NCBI GenBank assembly: GCA_023701205.1
Contig: JAMPXJ010000014.1
Span: forward strand, 1 to 64,000
Source of the DNA: Oligoflexia bacterium
GTDB taxonomy: Bacteria; Bdellovibrionota; UBA1018
DNA: 64,000 nucleotides
Reading direction: 5' to 3'
The notes under the pieces were generated by a model. It searched no databases. It saw only the letters and a list, made by a program, of their open reading frames with translations, and was not told the DNA's origin. The position numbers and the translations under genes are program-made. Shown here in pieces: positions 57,821-64,000 of this stretch (positions within the stretch are counted from its first letter, which is position 1; the number at the start of each line of letters is the position of its first letter).

Positions 57821-59032
57821 ATGATTTCCCGGTATTTCGGGCTTGGGATCGCCATCCTGAGTCTCCTTTGTTCTGCACCCGAAGGGCATGCCCTTCTTAC
57901 GACCCGCACGACGCTCTCGACCGGTTTTTATCGCGATGTCGAGCAACGCGGGCGCGTGCCGGCGCTCTTCTACTGGACACTCAATCACACCAGTCCGGAT
58001 CGCATCGAGACCAACGTCGATCTCGGCGTGAACAATGACGTACACCCGCAAGGGGCCTGGCGCGTTTACCTTTATGAGGCGCGCGTGGATGTGCCCTTCG
58101 GGAAGTCGCGCCTCTCGCTCGGACGACAGCTCCTCACCGAAGGCTTCGAGCTTTCCACCTTCGACGGGGTGATGATTCCGCTGAGAATCGCCTCCTGGCT
58201 GGAGCTGCTTCCCCTCGCTGGCATCAGCTCCACGGTCGACAACCTGGAGCCCGAGGAACGTTCCCGCAGCGCCGGCCTCACGGCCTTCGGGTCAGCCGGG
58301 TCTCTGAGCTGGAAAGCGGGGTACCTCCGCAAATCCAAACCCGGGATCTCGGGCGAGGATCTGGCCCACGTCTCGGCACTCCATGATTTTTCGGATATGC
58401 CCCTGACGCCGGCGCTGCTGGGCAAAGCCCAGTGGGACCTGACCCGCGCCTCTTTTGACCAGGGTCTCGCCGAGCTGCAGCTCACACCGCATCGCGATCT
58501 CCAGCTCGCGCTCACCTACTCGGATCGCAAGCCGAGCGTCGCGGACACGGCCAGCCGCGACTGGATTTACCGTCTTTTCTCGATATCGAGTCGCAAGGAG
58601 TACGGCGCCTCCGCGGCGTGGCGCCTCACCTCCGCTCTCACCGCGCTGGTCACCGTCCAGGATTACCGCTTCGACTCGGTGGTCAAGCGCGAGAGCGCCA
58701 ACGAGCAGCAGATCTCACTTCTTTACCGCCGCGGCAACTCGAGCCTCGAACCGTTCTTCGCGCGCATCTCGTCGCATGGCGGAGAGGTTTTCCAGACAGG
58801 TCTGCGGGCTTATGCGCCGATCTCGGATCGCTTCGACGCGAGGGGACTGGTCGATCTCACGAAGATCGAGAAGCTCAACGGGATCTCGGGCTGGGCCCAT
58901 CACCTTCGGGCCGGGATGGGCTATCAACTGAGCTCCCGCTTCCTGGCCCAGGCCGTGGCCGAGCTGGAGCGCAACCATCGTTTTGAACTTGAAGCAAGGG
59001 CGATCGCGTATGTCTCGCATTTTTACTATTAA
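57821..59032 (+). CDS. outer-membrane beta-barrel protein of the cytochrome cluster
   Basis: From MISRYFG the product has 403 residues with a signal peptide (ISRYFGLGIAILSLLCSAPE), then alternating hydrophobic/polar strands with many Tyr/Trp/Arg (YLYEARVDVPFGKSRLSLGR, LELNHRFELEA-type end) and an aromatic C-terminal residue (HFYY), the usual outer-membrane barrel pattern. No heme motif is present. It leads a run of cytochrome genes and the next gene starts inside its last 23 nt, so it is a good candidate for the porin of a porin-cytochrome conduit. Confidence 0.8.
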   Translation: MISRYFGLGIAILSLLCSAPEGHALLTTRTTLSTGFYRDVEQRGRVPALFYWTLNHTSPDRIETNVDLGVNNDVHPQGAWRVYLYEARVDVPFGKSRLSLGRQLLTEGFELSTFDGVMIPLRIASWLELLPLAGISSTVDNLEPEERSRSAGLTAFGSAGSLSWKAGYLRKSKPGISGEDLAHVSALHDFSDMPLTPALLGKAQWDLTRASFDQGLAELQLTPHRDLQLALTYSDRKPSVADTASRDWIYRLFSISSRKEYGASAAWRLTSALTALVTVQDYRFDSVVKRESANEQQISLLYRRGNSSLEPFFARISSHGGEVFQTGLRAYAPISDRFDARGLVDLTKIEKLNGISGWAHHLRAGMGYQLSSRFLAQAVAELERNHRFELEARAIAYVSHFYY

Positions 59033-59636
59033 GACGCTCGTCCTTCTCATTCTCGCGACAGCGCGCCCGGCGCCGGCGCAGGGCCAGCCTTCGCTCGAGC
59101 AGCCCACGGCCGTTCTTCCCCCGATCACTCATCCGATGAAAGAGCTTTTCTCCCATCCGGCCCACGCGAAGAGCTTCCGGGAGATGGGAGTGGCCTGTAC
59201 GGACTGCCACGACTTCTCGATCAAGCCCGCGGCACCAGGGCCTTTGGCCTCCTCGCTCCCGACGGGCCTGCTCAAGCCCCAGAAGGGCGTCTGCCATCAG
59301 TGCCATCTCGGGAAGATCGCCCTGCCGACGCCCAACCAGTGCACGCTGTGCCACCTGAGCACCGCCGCCATCCAGCCGCGCGACCATGCGGTGGACTGGA
59401 AAGCGCGTCATGGCCGTTTCGCGCAGTTCAACCGCGAGTCCTGCGCTTCCTGCCATTCGCAGCAGTCCTGCAACCAGTGTCACTCGCGCCTGGACCGGAT
59501 GAACCCGATGGTTCATCCCGGAAGCTTCCGGCTGTTCCATTCGGTGCGCGCGCGCGCCAATCCGCAGTCCTGCGTGCAGTGCCACAAGACGCGCGCCTTC
59601 TGCACGGACTGCCATTCGGGGAGGAGGTCGCAATGA
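59010..59636 (+). CDS. periplasmic heptaheme c-type cytochrome
   Basis: The 208-residue protein has a signal peptide (SRIFTIKTLVLLILATARPAPA) and seven CxxCH heme motifs (CTDCH, CHQCH, CTLCH, CASCH, CNQCH, CVQCH, CTDCH) with HxxxHxxC-type spacing typical of MtrA/OmcA-like periplasmic chains. It should carry electrons across the periplasm. Its ATG lies within the end of the barrel gene and its stop overlaps the next gene by 4 nt, so all are translated together. Confidence 0.9.
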   Translation: MSRIFTIKTLVLLILATARPAPAQGQPSLEQPTAVLPPITHPMKELFSHPAHAKSFREMGVACTDCHDFSIKPAAPGPLASSLPTGLLKPQKGVCHQCHLGKIALPTPNQCTLCHLSTAAIQPRDHAVDWKARHGRFAQFNRESCASCHSQQSCNQCHSRLDRMNPMVHPGSFRLFHSVRARANPQSCVQCHKTRAFCTDCHSGRRSQ

Positions 59637-59920
59637 GAGCGTCTTTCGCCATCCTGCTTGGACTTTGCCTTCTCTCGGCCTGCACCGAGCGCCAATACGA
59701 GGATTATGGCCTGAGCTCGGACGCGGAGCTTCAGCTCACGCCGGTGAGCCATCCGCGCGGCTACGGCTTCGCCGACTGCTTCGCCTGCCATGTGCATTCG
59801 AACATCCATCAGGTCGACGGCTTCAATCCGGTCGCGACCGAAGGCGCGCGCCGCGCTACCGCGAATGGCGGCATCGAGAGCTGTCGCGGCTGCCATGGCA
59901 GCAACGGGGTGAGCGAATGA
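59633..59920 (+). CDS. diheme cytochrome lipoprotein
   Basis: The 95-residue product has a lipoprotein signal (ILLGLCLLSAC, lipobox LSAC) and two CxxCH motifs (CFACH, CRGCH), so a small diheme protein anchored to a membrane. GGAGG precedes the ATG, which overlaps the previous stop by 4 nt. In some conduits such small proteins link the periplasmic and outer-membrane cytochromes; the role here is inferred. Confidence 0.85.
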   Translation: MRASFAILLGLCLLSACTERQYEDYGLSSDAELQLTPVSHPRGYGFADCFACHVHSNIHQVDGFNPVATEGARRATANGGIESCRGCHGSNGVSE

Positions 59921-60381
59921 GAGCCCTTCAGCAGCTACTTGGGATCTTCGGAATCGTCGGCACGTTCCTGGGCCTCGCTCCCGCCAGCGCCGAGCTGACC
60001 CGCCTGGACCCGCATGGGACGCGCTCGGCCGCGCTGGCCGCCATCGCGCCCGGTTCCCTCAACGAATGCAAGGTCTGCCACGTCGGAACCTCCGGCTGGA
60101 AGACGCTCAAGCCCGAGGTTTCCGGCTCCTGCAGCTCCTGCCATGGCCGGACGCCCCACAGCGGCGTGGCCGAGCATGTCGGGCGCGATTACCGGGGAGC
60201 GAAGCTGGATTGCCTGAGCTGCCATTCGCCCCATCGTGCCGACGGACACGAGGCGCCCGCTTCGGGCGGCTCCCTCGTATCACCGGAACGGAAGGACCTC
60301 GATCCTGCCCAGATGGTTCAGAAGCCGGCTTCCTTCGCCATGCTTCGCCGGAATTGCCAGGAGTGCCATTCATGGAAGTGA
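59917..60381 (+). CDS. periplasmic tetraheme c-type cytochrome
   Basis: The 154-residue protein has a signal peptide (LLGIFGIVGTFLGLAPASA) and four CxxCH motifs (CKVCH, CSSCH, CLSCH, CQECH), like small tetraheme carriers such as cytochrome c3-type proteins. The ATG overlaps the previous gene by 4 nt and the next gene begins 2 nt after its stop. Confidence 0.88.
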   Translation: MRALQQLLGIFGIVGTFLGLAPASAELTRLDPHGTRSAALAAIAPGSLNECKVCHVGTSGWKTLKPEVSGSCSSCHGRTPHSGVAEHVGRDYRGAKLDCLSCHSPHRADGHEAPASGGSLVSPERKDLDPAQMVQKPASFAMLRRNCQECHSWK

Positions 60382-60383
60382 AC

Positions 60384-62390
60384 ATGGAAGTGAAGCGTTC
60401 TCTCGCGTCTGTCGCGCTCGGGGTCGCGGCCCTTCTTTCGATGCCGGCCCTCGCTGCCCAGCATGTGCCCGCGGCCCTGAAATTCGAAAGGCCCATTCCC
60501 GGGCCCTCGAGGCTGGTCGCCTGCGCCGACTCGCTTTGGGTCCACAGCGCGGGCGCGGACTCGCTCGTACGCCTGAGCGCCCAGGACGGCCGCGAGCTTG
60601 GCCGGTTCTCGCCTTACTCCCGCGGACCGGGAGAGCGCGTCGCGCTCACCGCCTTGGGCTGCAAAGGTGCGGAACTATTTTACGCCTTGGAGAGAAAAGC
60701 CGGCGGGAAGAAGGCAACTCAGCTGTTTTCGCGAACCGACGGATCCCAGGCCCCCACCGAACTGCCCTCGCCGGGCACGGGTACGATCAGCGGGATTTCG
60801 TGCGGCCGCAAAAGCTGTTACCTGCTCCAGGGCAAGGACCTGTTCGTGTCCGAGGCCGCCGGACGCTGGCGCAGGGTCGCGCTTCCCGCGCTCGACCAGG
60901 TCCCCTACGCCCGCCCCGGCGAGAGCGAGAATCCGTTCCGCAACTGGCAGGAACGCTTCACTATCGCGCAAAACGCCTTCATCCGCGCGGTGCCCGCGCC
61001 CGCGACCGAGGAACCGGTCCTGCTCGACTCCGGCCGTTCCCAGGTCATCTCCCTCGCTAAGAGCGGGGCTTACCGCTGGGGCGCCTGGGGCGTCTGGGAG
61101 GGCCGCTTCATGCGCGCGCGCGGCCTGGCTCCGATCGCGGGGTCGAGTTGGGCGATCTCGGACGTGGGCCTGAAGAAGGTCTTCTTCTTTTCCGAACGCG
61201 GCGACTACGCGGGGATGTTGACGCTTCCCAAGGAGAAGGACGCTTACGAGTTCCAATACCCGCTCGATCTGGCCGCCTCCGGAAATCTCCTGTACGTCGC
61301 CGATTTCCGCGCCCACAAGGTCCTCGCCTTCGAGATTCCGGCCAAAGACGGCAAGCTCGAGGCAACCGAGACCGAGACCGATCTCGCCCGCACGAACCTC
61401 CTGCGCAACCCGGTCGCGTTCGACCGTTACGATGAGGATCGCTGCCTGAGCTGTCATGACGGGACGCAGGTCCAAAGCCTCTTCAACTTCGCGGGCAGCG
61501 GGACGCACCATCCGGTGCAGCCGCGGCGCAAGGAAGGCGACATCCCGGTCCGCTGCAGCAGCTGCCATACGCCCCATCACGATTCCATCGAGAAGATGAA
61601 GCCGGTCGGCAACTCCCTCTGCAGGGAGTGCCATCGGGAAAAAACCGCCACCTCGAGCAATCACATCGGGCTCAAGCAGGGCGGCAACCCCAAGGTGAAG
61701 ACCCTGCGCGCGTCGCTTTCGGGTCGCTCGGGAAAGGCCTTCGAGATCACCAACTGCCTGCAGTGCCACGCGATGCACCAGGGGGAGCAGGAGCTCCTGC
61801 GGGCGGACTCGGCGAAAATCTGCTTCCAATGCCATGGCGATGCCCAGAAGCCCGTGAACCACCCCTACGGTGAGGTCGCCTCCGCGAAGGACCCGCTCTC
61901 CTGCCTCTCCTGCCATCAGCTCCACGGCGGGCACAAGGACCAGTCCTTCGCCAAAGCCGTTCGCGGCGAGGCGACCTGCCTGAGCTGCCACCGTGAGCTC
62001 CGGCCGCAGTCCCCGGACTCGTCCGCGGCCGTGCACCTCGTGAAGGTGAAAGCGAAGATGAAGAAGCTGCCGCCCTGGCGCGCGGAGGAGCAGGTCTGCA
62101 TCGAATGCCACAACCCGCATGAGAAGCTCGCGCAGCGCAACGACCTCTGTGCCTCGTGCCACACGGATCGAAAACAGCTCCATACGCAGCTGATCTACGT
62201 CGCCGGCACGTCCCGCGCCGAGGGGATCCGCCTGAAGAATGAGCAGATCACCTGCCTTACCTGCCACAGCGCCCACGGCAGGACCCCCGAGCCGGGTGCC
62301 CTGCTGACCTTCTGCGCGAGCTGCCACGACAAGGATGCGGACCTTCTGCGCAAGGAGTTCCACAAGAGATTCTCAAGGAGCAAGAAATGA
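60384..62390 (+). CDS. beta-propeller-type multiheme (11-heme) cytochrome
   Basis: The 668-residue protein has a signal peptide (LASVALGVAALLSMPALA), then about 330 residues without hemes that look like a beta-propeller (repeated LFVSEAAGRWRRVAL, FFFSERGDYAGMLTL and NLLYVADFRAHKVLAFEIPA segments, NHL-like), then eleven CxxCH motifs to the end (CLSCH, CSSCH, CRECH, CLQCH, CFQCH, CLSCH, CLSCH, CIECH, CASCH, CLTCH, CASCH). A propeller followed by many hemes suggests a large exported redox protein, perhaps on the cell surface. Start at MEVKRSLAS has GGAAGTG upstream. Confidence 0.88.
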   Translation: MEVKRSLASVALGVAALLSMPALAAQHVPAALKFERPIPGPSRLVACADSLWVHSAGADSLVRLSAQDGRELGRFSPYSRGPGERVALTALGCKGAELFYALERKAGGKKATQLFSRTDGSQAPTELPSPGTGTISGISCGRKSCYLLQGKDLFVSEAAGRWRRVALPALDQVPYARPGESENPFRNWQERFTIAQNAFIRAVPAPATEEPVLLDSGRSQVISLAKSGAYRWGAWGVWEGRFMRARGLAPIAGSSWAISDVGLKKVFFFSERGDYAGMLTLPKEKDAYEFQYPLDLAASGNLLYVADFRAHKVLAFEIPAKDGKLEATETETDLARTNLLRNPVAFDRYDEDRCLSCHDGTQVQSLFNFAGSGTHHPVQPRRKEGDIPVRCSSCHTPHHDSIEKMKPVGNSLCRECHREKTATSSNHIGLKQGGNPKVKTLRASLSGRSGKAFEITNCLQCHAMHQGEQELLRADSAKICFQCHGDAQKPVNHPYGEVASAKDPLSCLSCHQLHGGHKDQSFAKAVRGEATCLSCHRELRPQSPDSSAAVHLVKVKAKMKKLPPWRAEEQVCIECHNPHEKLAQRNDLCASCHTDRKQLHTQLIYVAGTSRAEGIRLKNEQITCLTCHSAHGRTPEPGALLTFCASCHDKDADLLRKEFHKRFSRSKK

Positions 62391-62545
62391 AGCGGCTCAT
62401 CGCGATGCTCGAGAGCGCCCTGGCGAGCGAAAAAGGCAGGAAACGGCTGAAGGCCGTGGGCTTCCTCATCGGTTTTTTCGTGGGCCTGATGACGGTCTTC
62501 CAGGTCCTGTTCCTCTATCGGGTCCTTCCCCATGGAGGTTTCTGA
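62387..62545 (+). CDS. 52-residue single-pass membrane protein in the cytochrome operon
   Basis: A small frame overlaps the previous stop by 4 nt. The peptide has a basic amphipathic N-terminus (MKRLIAMLESALASEKGRKR) and one membrane helix (VGFLIGFFVGLMTVFQVLFLY), ending VLPHGGF. The next gene begins 3 nt after its stop. Being wedged inside a tightly coupled operon supports that it is real; it could be an assembly factor or a small subunit of the quinol-oxidising cytochrome. No homologue is recognised. Confidence 0.75.
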   Translation: MKRLIAMLESALASEKGRKRLKAVGFLIGFFVGLMTVFQVLFLYRVLPHGGF

Positions 62546-62548
62546 GAG

Positions 62549-63304
62549 ATGAGCACCCTCAAGCGCCTTTTCTTCGTGCTCGCCCCCTCCATCGCGCTCG
62601 GTTCGCTGCTGGGAGCCTATCCGGGCTACGAAGTTTACCGTTACATCTGGAACGACGCGCGTTTCTGCAATACCTGCCACGTCCACGACTATGCCTACGA
62701 AAGCTGGAGAGAGAGCATCCATGGCAAGCTCACCACCTGCCATGATTGCCACCATCAGCCGCTGCGCCAGTACATCCTCGAGCCGATCACGCTCATCATG
62801 CACCAGCCCAAGTTCCCCAAGGACCTGAAGCACATGCCCAACGTCGCGCGGGATCTTTGCGAAAGCTGCCATGTCAGCGATCCGAAGTTCACGGACAACA
62901 TCACCGGGCCCCTCCCGAAGGAGAAGATCGAACAGGTCCCCAAGGTGGATCGCCTCTGGCTGCATGAGCTGCACCTGAACAAGAAAGTGAGACTCGCGGC
63001 GCCCAATGCCTACCACATCTCGGATACCGAGGAGTTCGGAAAGGGCAAGCGCCCCCTCGGACCGGAGCGGGCGATTGTCTGCATGGATTGCCATGGAGCG
63101 CCGCCCAACCGGGCACACAACTTCACCGCGACGGACCGCTCCTGCACGTATTGCCACGAGAAGACTCATGTCACGGACGCCATCAGGATTTCCGGGTGCC
63201 GTAATTGCCATTTCCAGGACTTCATGGTTCCTTCCGGGTTCGGAAAGAGCTTCGTGAACGAGGCCCGGGAAAAATCGGCCGGAACAAGCCAAAACGAACA
63301 CTGA
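62549..63304 (+). CDS. NapC/NrfH-type membrane-anchored multiheme cytochrome
   Basis: The 251-residue protein has an N-terminal membrane helix (RLFFVLAPSIALGSLLGAYPG) followed by six CxxCH motifs (CNTCH, CHDCH, CESCH, CMDCH, CTYCH, CRNCH) in NapC/NirT/NrfH fashion (FCNTCHVHDYAYESWRESIH is the family signature). Such proteins take electrons from membrane quinols and hand them to periplasmic cytochromes. With six hemes rather than four it is an extended form. It is the likely entry point of the electron chain. Confidence 0.9.
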   Translation: MSTLKRLFFVLAPSIALGSLLGAYPGYEVYRYIWNDARFCNTCHVHDYAYESWRESIHGKLTTCHDCHHQPLRQYILEPITLIMHQPKFPKDLKHMPNVARDLCESCHVSDPKFTDNITGPLPKEKIEQVPKVDRLWLHELHLNKKVRLAAPNAYHISDTEEFGKGKRPLGPERAIVCMDCHGAPPNRAHNFTATDRSCTYCHEKTHVTDAIRISGCRNCHFQDFMVPSGFGKSFVNEAREKSAGTSQNEH

Positions 63305-63319
63305 GAAGCAGGTGAACTC

Positions 63320-64000
63320 ATGCGCGAATCGATTTCTGATAAGTGGGTGATGACGGGCCTGGCCCTGGCGCTTTCGGCGGCGGGTGCCTCGTGCACGCGC
63401 CTGATGGATCCTCCGGCCGACAAGGTCCGCTTCCCGCTGAACGAGCCGAACCTGAGCTATCCCCACTCCGACGAGTTCAAGCGCACGGCGCAGCACGGCC
63501 AGGAGTTCCTGCGCGATTCGGAGGGCTGCCTTTCCTGCCACTCGGAAAAGCCCACCAACACGGTGGCGAAATCGCGCACCTGCAAATCCTGCCACGAGAG
63601 CTATCCCCATACCGAGCGCTTCAAGCTGACGGCCCTGCACGGCAAGCAGTACTCGGCCGATCCGAACGCCTGCACCAGCTGTCACGGAAAGACCTTGGAT
63701 GGAGGAGACTCGAAACTTCCTTCCTGCGCCCAGTGCCACTCGACCGCCTATCCGCACAGCGAGGAGTTCAAGAACTCCGCCATGCACGGACAGCTCTATC
63801 AGGCGGATCGCGAGACCTGCCTGACCTGCCACGGCTCCCGGAAATCCGGGCGCCGCGACTGCAACAGCTGCCATGAAGCTTACCCGCACACGGCGGGCTT
63901 CAAGAACCACGGCAAGGAATACAAGAAAGCGCCGCAGCGCTGCACGACCTGCCATATCGACTCGCCGGTCACGCCGGGCGCGACGCTTCCGGCGTATGCG
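63320..64000 (+). CDS. multiheme cytochrome, 3' end beyond the window
   Basis: The visible 227 residues begin with a signal peptide with a lipobox-like GASC and hold seven CxxCH motifs (CLSCH, CKSCH, CTSCH, CAQCH, CLTCH, CNSCH, CTTCH). The heme part is a tandem repeat of YPH[ST]..FK..A.HG..Y.AD...C..CH units, four copies to the edge, which suggests a repetitive heme wire. A ribosome-like AGCAGG precedes the ATG. The gene continues past 64000. Confidence 0.88.
   Translation, partial: MRESISDKWVMTGLALALSAAGASCTRLMDPPADKVRFPLNEPNLSYPHSDEFKRTAQHGQEFLRDSEGCLSCHSEKPTNTVAKSRTCKSCHESYPHTERFKLTALHGKQYSADPNACTSCHGKTLDGGDSKLPSCAQCHSTAYPHSEEFKNSAMHGQLYQADRETCLTCHGSRKSGRRDCNSCHEAYPHTAGFKNHGKEYKKAPQRCTTCHIDSPVTPGATLPAYA

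Overview
The window is GC-rich chromosomal DNA from a Gram-negative bacterium. Diderm markers are an AsmA family protein, several lipoproteins, a beta-barrel outer-membrane protein and a periplasmic multiheme cytochrome cluster. GatCAB, LemA with a GIDE protein, PAS-GGDEF signalling, a very large prepilin-like protein and many c-type cytochromes would suit a deltaproteobacterial-type lineage (Bdellovibrionota, Myxococcota or a relative). This is inference; no rRNA is present and no taxon can be fixed. Most of the sequence is dense, with many 4-nt stop/start overlaps; one 4-kb stretch is clearly AT-rich and looks acquired.

Layout. 0-4.4 kb: tRNA-Ala(UGC), a His/Cys/Gly-tailed small protein, a zapA / 5-formyl-THF cyclo-ligase / ymdB / membrane-protein operon, and small coiled-coil and secreted proteins. 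4.5-12.5 kb (minus): one long operon gatC-gatA-gatB-asmA-lipoprotein-ppx-diguanylate cyclase, preceded by a nucleoside phosphorylase. 13.3-17.5 kb: AT-rich island with a GA-dinucleotide tract, a soluble histidine kinase fused to an oligopeptide-binding (SBP_bac_5) domain, a secreted matrixin-like protease with TPRs, a regulatory spacer, and a 38-codon hydrophobic peptide gene ending in a strong terminator. It runs into a 7TM receptor with a degenerate class III cyclase domain, coupled to a signal peptidase I. 21.2-22.8 kb: GDPD, DUF296 and DUF302 genes. 22.8-30.4 kb (minus): glmU-glmS-ClC channel-uvrD. 30.6-37.6 kb (plus): DksA/TraR protein, Lon, two CBS/DUF21 transporters, and a CheY / CheC-like phosphatase / membrane-protein set. 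37.6-39.5 kb (minus): small secreted protein, HU, cyclophilin, Nudix. 39.6-44.7 kb: tRNA-Thr(CGU), a LysR remnant, a secreted protein, a three-CUB lipoprotein and a polysaccharide deacetylase. 45-54.5 kb: TetR and metallophosphoesterase genes with overlapping 5' ends, DUF493 and a giant prepilin, secreted adenosine deaminase, secreted metallopeptidase with a small partner, GIDE-LemA, a lipoprotein. 54.6-57.7 kb: ahpCF behind an OxyR-like site, then a frameshifted secreted-protein gene. 57.8-64 kb: an operon for an outer-membrane barrel and six multiheme cytochromes (at least 37 CxxCH motifs) including a NapC/NrfH-type membrane cytochrome, cut by the window end.

How they work together. The last cluster reads as an electron path from the quinol pool (NapC/NrfH-type) through periplasmic cytochromes to an outer-membrane conduit. 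The AT-rich island is the best candidate for an undescribed system: a cytosolic peptide-binding-type sensor kinase, an exported protease, a short exportable peptide, a membrane receptor and a signal peptidase lie next to each other and could form a peptide-signalling circuit. That function is a hypothesis from gene content and order only.
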